NCBI GenBank assembly: GCA_038503035.1
Contig: JAVSML010020424.1
Span: 220,190-284,189 of the forward strand
Source: Crocodylus rhombifer
Lineage: Eukaryota > Chordata > Crocodylia > Crocodylidae
Reading direction: 5' to 3'
Length of the DNA stretch: 64,000 nt
Position 1 is the first letter of the stretch. The number at the start of each line of letters is the position of its first letter. Positions 36,001 to 44,739 of this stretch are shown here, piece by piece. Position numbers and translations under genes: made by a program. A model generated the notes under the pieces. The model was not told the DNA's origin, did not search any database, and saw only the letters and a list, made by a program, of their open reading frames with translations.

Positions 36001-37963
36001 AGCTGAAACGTGCCTTGTTCCCAATTAGCTTGATCCACTTTGGAAGGGGATCAGGCTAAACCAATCGTTTTCCACCTGTGATTTGTTGACCCCTGGGGGT
36101 CTGAAGACATATCTAAGGTGTCCGTGAAATATGACTATGACCCATCAGAAGTATGTGAATACCCACACTTATAATTCAAAGGGGTCTGCACCTCCATTTG
36201 AAATTTTGTAGGGGTCCACAAATGAAAAAAGGCTGAAAACCACTGGACTAAACTACCAAAAAGGAGCTCTAATTGCAAAACCACAGAGACTAAAGGGGAA
36301 GCGACTCTGGACTGCTGCAGTGTCTGTTCACACCAGAGCTCTTCTGGAATAACCCTGGTGGGTAGACAAGCCCTCACCGAGGGGTGCTCACCTTGCTAAA
36401 GAAAGTATGAAATGAACAAAAACAGTCACGTGCAGAGAAAAAAGGTCCCAATTCTGACTCCACCTCCCCCTGCTTGTTATCTTTACATATAACACATATC
36501 AAGCATTCTGTAATACATAGGACCTTGCTCCTGAAATCAGCAGGCCCATCAGCAAATGAAGGAGGTCCTTTACAAAGTGAGTAAATGGATGAGCAGCTAG
36601 CTGTAAGTGCAACAAAATGAATTCTTTTAATACCAAAAAAAAAAAAAAAAAAGGAGCTTGGACAGGCTAGTTCTGGTCTGATGCTGTCTATCGGGAGTAG
36701 GTCAACAAAAGGGTCCAATTTCCTGCCTCCAGTAGCCAGTATCAGATGTTTCATTGGAAAAAAAAAAAACACTTCATGGGTGCTGAGGGAATAAGTCACG
36801 TTCTCCGTGTGCAGCAGTATTCAAGTGACCTCCTACCAAAATGAAACCAGAATCAATGAAGTTTTCCCCACTGGGACAGCCCTGCTGGTGGTGCCACAGA
36901 TGTTTCTCCTAACTGGTCAGCCTTCTAGACGACTCACGGGCAGCTCCTCCTTTCCCTTCCCCAACGCTCAGACTCCTCACCTTTTAAAATCCACTTACTG
37001 TTCTCCTCCCCCACTGCAGATGCCCTTATAACACAGCTGGGGCACAACTGCATTCAGCACCTTGTTACGATGGTGCTCACTTCTGAAAGCTGCCCAGGCT
37101 CATACATACAGTCCAGCCTTCCACCTTTCTTCCGTCAGCACAGCCTGAAAGGCATTGCTTGAATCCTTTCCCAGGTGAGGTCAGCAAAAGTCCTGGCAAA
37201 GTGCAGCTCACAAAGCCACAGACAGGAAAGCCTAGGGCAGCGACAGGGAGAGACCCCAACCCAAGTGAAGTCGTTGAGAGCTTTGCACTGACTCCCACTG
37301 GCAGCAGCATCAGGGCCACTGCAAGCAAAACCACATACAACCCAGCTGGCAAAAACGAGCCCATGAAAAAGCAGCTTCCTCAAGGCTCTCAGCAAAGCCT
37401 CCAAATGCACAGAGGAGATGGGTGTGAAGGAGGCAGAACACCAAACTTGGGTTAACGGACCCTTAAGGAACCACTCACACCTCCTGCCCCCCCCCAGAAA
37501 CCAAAAATTGATGGGCCCTATCCACTCCTCTACCAGCTCCGTGCCAGTGTTACCCCATTAGCTTTCATGGAGTTACTTTGATCCACACCAGAGTCACTGA
37601 GAGAAGAAGCAGTCCCTGCAGGCTCCTTGGATGAACCCAGGTTGATCTGTACCTGCGTGAGACAAGCAGGCAGGAAAGGGGGTGGGTGTGAAACCATGCT
37701 TCTCCCCAGCCTGGCTACTCACCCGATCTCTGACACACGGCTTGGTAGTCTTCACAGCAGTCTCCTGTCTTCTCACAGTAAGTGTCACAGTAGCAGGCAG
37801 TCCTCCAGCTCGTGAGATCCGAGCACGCGTTATTCCTCCCAGGGCAGCACTGATGGCTCCCCCGGTTGCTGCATCCTGCCTCTGTGCCTCTCAGCTGCCC
37901 GCTCACCAGAAGCCAGCCACAACAGATCAGAAAATACCCTACATTAGTGCCTCGGGCTCTCAT
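5992..37963 (-). CDS. SBSPON-like secreted matrix protein (whole gene, 5 exons)
   Basis: The gene encodes a predicted secreted protein with a somatomedin-B domain and a thrombospondin type-1 repeat. Exons are 37963-37723, 18904-18722, 16353-16263, 7188-7030 and 6097-5992. They sum to 780 nt, which is 259 residues plus TAA, and every junction is GT-AG with matching phase (1,1,2,2). Residues 1-29 are a signal peptide. Residues 31-77 hold ten cysteines in the SBSPON pattern (C-CC-C-C-C-C-CC-C). Residues 84-137 form the TSP1 repeat with a WGPW motif. Residues 142-171 are a cysteine-free charged linker. Residues 173-259 form the C-terminal cysteine domain (YC, VCVECQ, CEGDGL, CQGSW, CTCP). No N-X-S/T sequon is present. 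Human SBSPON is 264 residues with the same architecture, but from memory the similarity looks only about one third. Its neighbour here is SLC25A1, whereas human SBSPON is on chromosome 8. I therefore call it a paralogue. Its function is unknown; extracellular matrix is inferred from the domains. Confidence 0.9.
6098..7029 (-). other. SBSPON-like intron 4 (0.9 kb)
   Basis: GT-AG intron with no further coding signal. The proximal part is C/T-rich on the plus strand (6640-6900), which produces overlapping open frames that I read as chance. No clear transposon was recognised. Confidence 0.7.
7030..7188 (-). CDS. SBSPON-like exon 4: C-terminal cysteine domain, first part
   Basis: This 159-nt exon encodes residues 172 (split) to 224: SYCVYF, AACRLHFW, RRVCVECQGDAV and RCEGDGLQGA. 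The cysteine spacing (YC, C, VCxxCQ, RCxGDGL) matches the C-terminal region of human SBSPON (YCMEF, HC, VCVDCQ, RCSGDGL). The acceptor is CTCTCTCCAG and the donor is GCTAG|GTAAGC. Phase 2 at both ends makes the exon skippable in frame. Confidence 0.9.
8930..9100. repeat. Old dispersed repeat inside SBSPON-like intron 3
   Basis: The pattern TTTTGTGATTCCCATTCTGA, then GAGGTGCCCCACTCC, then GGGGCTGTGAATCCCACC resembles a long ancient repeat seen across turtles and crocodilians. I recognise the pattern but not the formal family name. Edges are approximate. Confidence 0.4.
12220..12317 (+). mobile_element. CR1 LINE 3' fragment
   Basis: The 3' end of a CR1 non-LTR retrotransposon on the plus strand. 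Diagnostic text is GGCAGGGGGCTGGACCCAAT, then GAGGTCCCTTCCAGCCCTAA, ending in ATCTATGAA. It is heavily 5'-truncated, as most CR1 copies are, with no coding part. Confidence 0.8.
13110..13275 (+). mobile_element. MIR/CORE-SINE fragment
   Basis: CCTCAGTTTCCCCATCTC followed by GGAATGGGGATAATACCC is the well-known 3' segment of MIR-type SINEs. The tRNA-like head is not clear. Confidence 0.6.
15316..15334 (+). repeat. Short (CAT)n microsatellite
   Basis: About six copies of CAT in a row inside SBSPON-like intron 3. Confidence 0.8.
16263..16353 (-). CDS. SBSPON-like exon 3: charged linker
   Basis: This 91-nt exon encodes residues 142-171 (EVAKILPDSYKRDF then KDPWRRPHMLLKEK). It has no cysteine and many basic residues. 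The acceptor is TTTTTTCTGGCAG and the donor is CCAAG|GTAGGC. Phase 1 in and phase 2 out match both neighbours. Although it has no named domain, I recognise the motif as conserved in SBSPON-like proteins between the TSP1 repeat and the C-terminal domain. Confidence 0.85.
16560..16627. repeat. Small palindromic MITE remnant
   Basis: The ends GGGCCTGATCCAGAGCCCA and GGATCTGGCCCC are inverted relative to each other. Elements with this GGGCCTGATCC end are common in reptile and bird genomes. It is only about 68 bp, so nonautonomous. Confidence 0.45.
16660..16815 (-). mobile_element. MIR/CORE-SINE fragment
   Basis: On the plus strand the text runs GGAAACGGAGGAGAG, then GTGTCACACAACCAATCGG, then GGTGGCAGGGCCCAGACTTA. 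This is the minus-strand MIR order, with the 3' segment first. It is diverged. Confidence 0.5.
17285..17625. repeat. Foldback element with two ~95-bp inverted arms
   Basis: Positions 17327-17424 and 17512-17607 are near-perfect reverse complements. Both contain GCAGACAAGGTTCTT, GGTGAATCTGA and TCTTTTATTAGACCAACTT. About 87 bp separate the arms. The text TTTTATTAGACCAACTT is typical of a repeat family abundant in turtles and crocodilians. No coding capacity remains. Confidence 0.75.
18045..18160 (+). mobile_element. MIR/CORE-SINE fragment
   Basis: CTGGTTCTAGTCCCAGCTCT, then CTGGGTGACAGTAAGCCAGT, then CACTTCCCCACTTCGTGTTC follow the MIR body order on the plus strand. This copy is fairly complete in its core. 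Confidence 0.6.
18722..18904 (-). CDS. SBSPON-like exon 2: thrombospondin type-1 repeat
   Basis: This 183-nt exon has phase 1 at both ends, as TSP1 modules usually do. It encodes residues 81-141, including VGSWGPWSKCSSLCG, RTRQV and NGGTPCPDL. W89-x-x-W92 is the classic C-mannosylation motif. The donor is AAAG|GTAAAG. The acceptor is TTTTTCAGCAG, a tandem NAGNAG site. Using the upstream AG would add one alanine without breaking the frame. Confidence 0.9.
23598..23707. promoter_or_regulatory. CpG-dense patch within SBSPON-like intron 1
   Basis: I count 16 CpG dinucleotides in 110 bp (for example CCGCGCGCACCGCG). The surrounding kilobases have very few. It is too short for a classical CpG island but stands out sharply. 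It could be an intronic promoter or enhancer, or a GC-rich repeat remnant. No open frame here shows a known domain. Confidence 0.35.
27774..27870. repeat. Short foldback (inverted repeat arms of ~35 bp)
   Basis: Left arm 27774-27808 (starting CCAGCACTGGAGGGTGGGG) is the diverged reverse complement of 27837-27870 (ending CCATCCAGTGCCG). The inner blocks ATTGGAGC and GCTCCAAT pair exactly. The loop is G-rich. It is probably a miniature transposon. Confidence 0.6.
32671..32765 (-). mobile_element. CR1 LINE 3' fragment
   Basis: GATTTCATAGATGTTAGGGC, then TGGAAGGGACCTTGCAGGAT, then GGTCAGCTGGGGTCATAG. This is the 3' terminus of a CR1 copy on the minus strand. It is closely similar to the 3' end of the longer copy at 39384. 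Confidence 0.85.
33750..33835 (+). repeat. Old amniote repeat fragment
   Basis: GAGAGTCTGATCTCACGCTG and GAATTACTCTTGATTTACAT resemble a frequent ancient sauropsid repeat whose consensus includes a GATTTACACC block. A related fragment lies near 37540-37605 (GGAGTTACTTTGATCCACAC) and another near 20345-20400. Confidence 0.35.
34003..34344. repeat. Long foldback element (arms ~160 bp)
   Basis: The left arm starts GGATCTTTACAGAGG and the right arm ends with the reverse complement (CTATAAAGATCC). Pairing continues through AAACCTGGGGGACAC, CCATTGTTGTCCATGCTCAG and GTCAGAAACTGCAAGGAGC. Only about 20 bp separate the arms. The arms are roughly 90% complementary by eye, and the element has no coding capacity. 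It is probably a nonautonomous DNA transposon. I see no convincing target-site duplication. Confidence 0.8.
34586..34905 (-). mobile_element. CR1 LINE 3' fragment, second subfamily
   Basis: On the plus strand: GGGGGCTGGACGGGACCTTA, then AGTCCAACCCCCTGATCAAA, then CCTGTTCCAGTGCTTTACTA, then CCTAATATCTAACCTAAACT. This is the classic CR1 3' region in minus orientation. It differs from the copies at 32.7 and 39.4 kb, so it is a separate CR1 subfamily. Confidence 0.9.
36062..36245. mobile_element. hAT-type MITE with 8-bp target-site duplication
   Basis: The ends CAATCGTTTTCCACC and GGCTGAAAACCACTG are imperfect terminal inverted repeats of the CAGTGGTTTTCA type. They are flanked by GGCTAAAC (36054-36061) and GACTAAAC (36246-36253), an 8-bp duplication with one mismatch, as expected for hAT insertion. 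At 184 bp it has no transposase. The match to a hAT-family end is established pattern knowledge; the exact subfamily is unknown. Confidence 0.75.
36635..36652 (+). repeat. Poly(A) run of 18
   Basis: A run of 18 A with no obvious retrogene or SINE body directly upstream. A second, shorter A run lies near 36759. Confidence 0.8.
37723..37963 (-). CDS. SBSPON-like exon 1: start codon, signal peptide, somatomedin-B domain
   Basis: The ATG at 37961-37963 opens a frame with a hydrophobic core (YFLICCGWLLVSG, residues 10-22) and likely cleavage before C31. The somatomedin-B domain follows, with CC at 39-40, CYC at 57-59 and GDCCEDY at 67-73. The frame runs to TCGG|GTGAGT, a phase 1 donor. In the SBSPON family this exon carries the same two parts. 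The start is chosen because it gives a well-formed signal peptide and because the upstream frame has no better methionine. Confidence 0.9.
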
Positions 37964-38363
37964 GGTCTCAGCAGCTCTCCCTGCGTCCCAGCAAAAGCCT
38001 AGCTCAGGTTCCCCTCTTCCTCTCCCTCCACTGCCAAACCTTGCTCAGAGCCAAAGCCTCCGAAGGGAGCCGGCTGCACTCCCAAGCCAAGCAACTTTCA
38101 CAGTAGAAAAAAAACTACAAAAGCCACATGCTGTCCCAGCACATAGACAAGCCAAGGGAAGCCCAGCCTGGCTCATCCAGCTGACAGCTCCCAGCCAAAA
38201 ATGCCTCTTGCATCCAAAGGGCCCAGGTCTGGCAGGCAGTTCTCAGCAGGGATGCACTGGCCTGGCGTTCAGTGGAGAGGACCTGGTGGGTCACACACAC
38301 ACCGCCGATTTGCCCTTTCATATGTACCAAATTGCACTGACAAGCCAGCTCCTAATGAACTAT

Positions 38364-38371
38364 CTTTTATA
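38364..38371 (-). promoter_or_regulatory. Candidate TATA box for the SBSPON-like gene
   Basis: TATAAAAG reads on the minus strand about 400 bp upstream of the start codon at 37963. It would place the transcription start near 38335 and give a 5' UTR of roughly 370 nt. The flanks are not CpG-rich, which fits a TATA-type, tissue-restricted promoter. There is no transcript evidence. Confidence 0.35.
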
Positions 38372-39383
38372 CAAGCAATTAGATCCACTGGTCACAGACA
38401 TAAGATGCCAGGGCTGCACAAGCCTATTGGCTGGACCTTAAAAAAACCCTCTATTCCTCTCTGTTCCACCTACTTTCTCCCCCTCCCCTCCATAGTCCCA
38501 GTGCAAAGGCTCCTCCTGGGTCTTAGAGCCAATACACAACACAGCACGCAGTTGCTTTAGCAAAGCAAGGAAGCATGAAGGAGGGTTTCACCTCAAGCCA
38601 GTGGATGATCCCCAGCATGGACTTTCACCTTCTAAACTAAAAAACAAGCAGCGGAATAATCAAATGGAGGAAACGTTCAGTGGCTGAAAATAAGTCAGTC
38701 TCCCCATCATTTTGTCCTGAGCCCACCGCCCAAGAGTGAAATGTCTGCGACTCGCATCGACTCCAGCAGGGCTTCTGTGTGCTCAGCATCCTAGAAAGTC
38801 AGGCCACACTCACAGAAGTGCTTTCATGTGGATTTTGGAGCCATCATTAGGCACTCAAACCTGACTATTCTGGGTTTGAAGTGTTCATGCAGCATTGTGA
38901 AATACAGCAATTTGGCAACCAAATCTGAGCTCCATCTCACGCCGCAGGGTTCAGGTTGGGTTGGTACAGGTAACCGAGGAGCTCTAACATGCTTAGGCTT
39001 CAGTACAGCATCTGATGTAAACTTTGGACACTGGCAGAAAAGTAAGTGCCATGTAATATCCACAGAGCAGGGGCCAAATGGATGAAGAACTAGTTGACAG
39101 GCCTAACAGCAGGGATTCCTTGCTGAGTGGGGGGCAGCTTTGAGTAGGGGGTTACCAGGGTCAGTGCTACATCAGGCACAGCTCAGCCATCTGGAAGCAA
39201 AGAGAAAAATCAATGCTGAAGTCACAGAGAGAAGGGTGACAACCACGCAGAAAAAGACAGCTCAGGAGACTCGTGTCTCTTCCTCCGAGTGCTTTCTCTA
39301 GCCTCTTCACTGGCCACATCACCTTTCTGTTCCCCTTTCCATCTCCTCCCCTATGCCCTCCCCTCTCGTGCCATCTGCAATGA

Positions 39384-40505
39384 TTTCATTGATTTCATAG
39401 ACATCAGGGCTGGAAGGGACCTCAGAAGATCATGGAGTCCAGCCCCCCGCCCAAAGGGCAGGAAGTCAGCTGGGGTCGTAGGATTGCAGCAAGATAAGCA
39501 TCCAATTTACTCTTGAAGGTGTTCAATGTAGGTGCTTGAACCACCTCCGATGGCAGGCTGCTCCAGACCTTGGGGACTTATGTCCAGCCTGAAAAAGTCT
39601 TGCAGCAGTTTGTAACCGTTTGATCTTGTCATCCCTTGGGGCGCTCTGGTGAACAAACGTTCCTCCAGAAACTGGTGGTCACCCCTGATAAACTTACAGG
39701 GGGCCATCAGATCACCCCTGAGCCTGCAGTTTTCCAGGCTGAAGAGCCCCATGGCTCTCAGCCTCTCATCATAAGGCCTGTTTTCCTGACCTCTGATCAT
39801 GCGCATGGCTCTTCTCTGGACTGTCTCAAGCTTCTCCACATCCTTTTTGAATTGTGGAGCCCAAAACTGGGCACAGTACTCCAGCTGCAGCCTCACCAAG
39901 GTCGAGTACAAGGGGAGAATGACATCCTGGGATTTGCTTGAGAAGCGTCTATGGATGCAAGCCAGCGTTTTGGTCACTTTACTAGCTGCAGCATTGCATT
40001 GCAGGCTCATGTTCATCTTGTAATCAATGATGACCCCCAAGTCTCTTTCTTCCATAGTGCTAGCCAGCATAGCACTGCCAAGCTTATAAGGATGCTGCAG
40101 GTTTTTCCTCCTAAGGTGGAGAACCTTGAATTTTTCAATGTTAAACACCATCAGGTTCTCATCTGCCCGTTTGCCGAGCCTGTGCAGGTCAGCCTGGATC
40201 ACCCGCCTGTCTTCTGGTGTGGATGTTTTGCCCCAAAGTTTGGTGTCATCGGCGAACTTGGCCAGTCCGCTTCTGACTCCGATGTCCACATCATTAATGA
40301 AGATGTTGAACAATGTGGGTCCAAGGACAGAGCCTTGAGGGACCCCACTGGTCACAGCACATCACGATGATTGACTTCCATCAACCACCACCTTCTGGGT
40401 CCAACCATGGAGCCAATTTCCCAGCGGATCGTGGTGGACCCAAGGCCACAATTGTCCAGTTTCGCCAAGAGGTGATCATGGGATACCAGATCAAAGGCTT
40501 TTTTG
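39384..40505 (-). mobile_element. CR1 LINE with partial reverse transcriptase
   Basis: A 5'-truncated CR1 retrotransposon on the minus strand. A 282-codon frame (40355-39507) starts MTSGVPQGSVLGPTLF and carries LAKFADDTKLWG, the catalytic Asp-Asp box of the reverse transcriptase. A further RT block (AFDLVSHDHLLAKL) lies just upstream, near 40450-40500, but is out of frame, so the copy is broken. The 3' end has the CR1 signature (GGGCTGGAAGGGACCTCAGA on the plus strand) and a short ATGAAATC-type terminal repeat. The long open stretch suggests moderate age. The sequence strongly resembles crocodilian CR1. Confidence 0.92.
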
Positions 40506-41580
40506 ACTCTTGCTTCCACTTGCAGTCCTACTGCCTCTGCCCCTTGAGATTTCTGGAAAAGGTCTTGGTGGCTATCAAGCTCTCCGCAGCTGGAGCACCA
40601 TGTTGCTTGGAAGTAGCTGCTTGCTTTGGTGAAAAGTCCTTGGCTTCAGAGAGGGGATGGCAGCTTGGACCTTTCTACAGAATCACTGTTGATTGGGATG
40701 GATGCCACCACATCATTCACCTGGGACCAACCAGATGGGGTTTGTTCATATTTGACCATCAGATTGGTCTCCATATAGCCCCATAGGGAAACACAGAGAT
40801 GTTGACCATACATAATTGTGAAACTCCACTCAAAAGTCCAATGCTCATTAAGAGTCAGGAATTTGGCCCCTTTATGCCCAATGGATGGCTCCCTTCATAG
40901 AAATAACACTGCAAGGAGCTCACAAGGAAACTCGGTAGGCAGGAGCCTCTGGGGCATAATCCCTGATTCTTGGATGATCGTTTTTAACATGAGACTGCAT
41001 GCAACATGGAAATTGCTGTGTACACTCCTTTATCAGGGTCACACTCCCTTCCTTTTCATAAGTCTCTGAGGATGCCCATGCTCAGGAGAGCGAGCGTCTT
41101 GAAGATCCTGTGCTGCACAAGTTTCCTCCCTGATGCACCCGTGGCAGAAATCATTCACATCAAGCCTGCTACAGGGGTGATAGATGAGAAGCACTGGCCC
41201 AAGTCACCCTTGTGCCGTTTCACTGTGAAATGCTAAAGGCGACCGGTCCAGGCATTTCGAGAGCCCTTCGAGGGCACTTGTCTGAGCCTGAGCTACAGCC
41301 CACATCGGACACCAAGAAAAGCATCTAGCCCAGCATCTGCAAGGGTGCTGACAATCCCCTAACCCAGGTTATAGCAGAGCCCCGCTCTTAAGCCTAGTAC
41401 GAAGGCTTGGCTAGGCTGCAGGCCGTCAGCCGAAAAGAGCCTCTGCTGTTCCCTCTGCCCTGGCATAGCTGTGCCAACACAGCCCCCTTGTGGAGATGCC
41501 GAATACGCTGTCAGCAGCTCTCTGACTGTCCGCCCTACCACGCCCCATGGGCATGAGCGAAGACGGTGGCGCTCGACCTT

Positions 41581-41813
41581 CCTAGACTCATGGCACCCTC
41601 AGAAAATGCCAGCTCTTAGCTTTCACTCATTTTTTTGACTTACGAAAAAACCAGCAGAGCAATTCTTCTGTTGCTCAGAAAACTCAGACCAGGGCAGGAT
41701 GTTTTTAACACTATGGATTCCTATGTGAAATCTCTGGGTTTATTCTTGAGAATCCTGCGCAGGTGCTGACGACACACCTCACAGTGGTAATACCGCAAAA
41801 GACTCCCGTGGGA
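41581..41813 (+). repeat. Dispersed repeat, copy B
   Basis: Homologous over its length to 541-777, for example TTAGCTTTCACTCATTTTTT, GAAAACTCAGACCAGGGCAG and TCTCTGGGTTTATTCTTGAG. This copy has its own indels. The family is not named. Confidence 0.55.
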
Positions 41814-44116
41814 CCCAGGGCGCCGTTAGCTTGGCTGAATGTCATGGAGCTGAGCTAACATGCCAAAAAGGGCACCCTTGCTGGCATAGCTGCATCTCCA
41901 GCAGCGGTTCTGGTAACAAGGCCTAGTTCAGACAAGGTCCATCAGTCCAAAGTTAATGCAGCTGCAGGCTACATGCAGGTGAAGACAGCACTCTGTATTA
42001 ACAGAGCTGTCAGAGCCCAGTCGTAGGATGGCTGTGGGGACAGGAGATGCTGCAAGTCACTGGCAGTGTTGAGGGAGGGGACCCTGAGCTTTAGCTCTCA
42101 TGCTACGAGCACCTTCTGAACCATGATGAAATGAGGGGAAACTCCCAGTAAAGGGCTTTGTTTAAAGCCTTCATCCCTGATCCTTGCCACCATCACTGCC
42201 CTCAGTTCCAGGAGTAAAATACCCACCTACACCAAGGAACCTTTAATAGAAACCAAAACACCTTTATGCAGAGCAGAGGTGCTGGAAGGCTCTGGCAGCG
42301 CATGAAAGAACAGCAGCATCCACTCCTCGTCGCTAGGCTCCTGCCCTTCAGCTCCCAGGAGGACCAAGCCACCCCAGCAAGCGATGCCCCTCGTCATAGC
42401 ACACAGGCCTGATGCAGCCCCTGCTACCAAAGGGAGCGCTGGCTTCGGGGAGGGAAGAGGAAAACATCTATCCAGCAGCACCAGAAGCTGCTTGCTCCCC
42501 AGAGAAATGAGGGGGTCTTTTCTGGCACCAGCTCCCACCCCCTTTTCAGCACTGAAGCAAGTAATTAAACAACTCGACCTCACCTGTACAAGCTCCTTCT
42601 GCTTTCTCCTAGAGACCCCATGGTCTCCATCGCTGACCTCTTGTTCCTGGGCATTGTACTGTGGGAGGTTTTGTGGCCCAAGAGACTGAGCAGCAGGGGC
42701 CCAAGGATTCCCTGCTTCCATTCCTGATATGCTGCCTGGCGCTGAACCAGTTGCATTATTGCTGAATGGCAGCTTCCATTCAAGGGCCCAGCTCCCAGCA
42801 TGCGGGGCCTAGTTTTCTGAGGGTTTGAAAATGGAAATAGCATCAACACCTTAGTATCTCCCTCTGCAGCTTACAGGGGCTCTAAAAATGAGCCTGCAAC
42901 CTCTCATACTGGAATCGAAACCCCTGGGCAGCCTTCCTTTCATTCTCCACGACCTTTGCTGCTCTTCACTTCTTAGGCTTTGCACTCCGGTTTACAGCAG
43001 AGCAAGCATGATCAGGATCATGGGAGCTCGTATTTGACTGCTGAAGGCTGCCATTGGCATAACACGTTTAGAGCTGGGTAAGCCCCTCCTAGCTGCACCA
43101 AAGGAAAAAAACACATTAACAGGTCTGGGCTTTTCCACCCAGTAAAAGGGGACCTGCTGAAACTGGAGGAAAAGATTCTGCACAAGCCTTCTTAGCCTTG
43201 GTCTTTACTCATAGTCTGCAAAGGCAGCATCTGGGAACAACTGGCAGCCCACAGCCTATAGTTCCTCTCCTAGTATAAAGCAGAAGTGATCCTCATAGTA
43301 AGTAGCGCCCAAAGGCTGAGAGCAGAGTGACTTTTGACAGGTCAGAAGCAGCACTCAAAAGGCATTGTCTGCAGTAGTTTGGGGCCTATGGTATGTTAGG
43401 GCATCACTGGATTTAGCACTAGGCCACCAGAGCCAGCTCTTTTGTACAAGCATGTGCACAGGGGCACAGGAGCATCATAGCCAGCCCATGGTCTGCCTCA
43501 TCTTGGGGTCTTCCCTAGTACCAAGCTCTTCAGAGCACTGCAAGAAGTTGCATGAGGCAGAGGTGGGATGATGCAAAGCCCAAGGCTTTACCCTAAATGG
43601 TCTGGACTGGGCTTAAACCAACATGTGAGGATTCCTCCCCCGTCCGCCCTGTTCACCTCCTCAGAACATGCTGCCATTCCCAATTCTGTGGTAGATCATC
43701 CTTCCCTCTCTTTTCCAGCTGGGGGCTGCTGAAGTGCTGACAGCCTCCTATTCTAGCCCCATCCTGGAGACAGTTCACATCTCTGGGAAGCACAGGAAAG
43801 CCAGGAGCAACCCCCCTGCTATCCTTTGCTCCCTGTTCCAACTACGGAAGGCATTACCCTTTGGCCCAGTTACCCAAAGTTAGCAAGCCTCCTAGTTCTC
43901 AAAGCGATTCCTGAAATACAAGGGAGGATAACTGCCCAGCAAGGGGCCCTGGTATGTGGGGCTGACCCCGCAGAGGACACATCTCCATCCCCAACAGGGC
44001 CTGGTCTTGCGAAGAGGATCTTGCTGCATTCTGAATTGTGACCCGACACAAGCCCCCATTTAATCTACCAGCACTGCGCTCCTGTGCGATTAGACAGTAT
44101 CCAGGATACAAAGCAG

Positions 44117-44136
44117 ACCAACCAACCAACCAACCA
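44117..44136 (+). repeat. (CCAA)n microsatellite
   Basis: Five tandem copies of the tetranucleotide CCAA. Confidence 0.85.
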
Positions 44137-44739
44137 GAGGACATGCTCAGCTTCCTCCCTAGCGGTGCTGCTCACTCCCACATCAGCCTGCATCCCCACA
44201 CTGACTTAGTCACAGGCCGAAGGACAGAGAAGCTGATACTGTCCTTACAGGGAGCACCCTGGCCATGTCAAAGGAGGCAGCTCCCTTTGGGGACCGATGT
44301 CAGTAAATAAGAAATAATATATGAACATACTGGGCCCAGAGGATTGGACCTTAATTAGTCCCCCATGGGAAAAGCCCTCCCTAGATGTCTCCCCATCCCT
44401 CCCCCACTCAGCAGCCCTTCCCCCCACCATTTTTCCTGCATTAGTTTTCGATTAGGGCACAGATCTCACTCCCAACACTGAACTCCGCAGGTACGAAGAA
44501 CCAACCCAGACTTGCTTTCGAGGCCATGGCAGCCACCAGTCAAGGAAACCAACTGCTCCCCAGGTCAGGCCTTTGGGCATTTCTATGGAGCCTAAGGAAG
44601 GGTGTGCTGCGTGGCAGGAAGCCACCTTTGTTTCTCCCCCAAAAATCTCTGCTCTGTGACAAATTGAGGATGGGCCCAGCAGAGACATCCCTTTACCCTC
44701 TCTCTTTAGGTAACCTGAGCTGGCTACATTCCTGAGGGA

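Larger units (their letters stand above)
18905..37722 (-). other. SBSPON-like intron 1 (18.8 kb)
   Basis: This intron separates the somatomedin-B exon from the TSP1 exon and is the largest in the gene. It contains foldback elements (27774-27870, 34003-34344), a hAT MITE with target-site duplications (36062-36245) and CR1 pieces (32671-32765, 34586-34905). It also has a CpG cluster (23598-23707) and a polypyrimidine stretch next to exon 2. I found no nested gene: open frames such as 22404-23210 (plus) show no family signature. Confidence 0.7.

Noticed and set aside
36635..36652. A18 run considered as the tail of a processed pseudogene or retrocopy
   Set aside because: No coding remnant or SINE body is seen upstream, and no target-site duplication was found.
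42227..42721. 164-codon minus-strand open frame between the two genes, considered as a GSC2 or other gene exon
   Set aside because: The translation has no homeodomain residues (no WFKNRR-type motif) and no other recognisable domain.
44117..44136. Tandem CCAA units and other short repeats considered as CRISPR-like arrays
   Set aside because: There are no spaced direct repeats with unique spacers anywhere in the window, and the genome is vertebrate.
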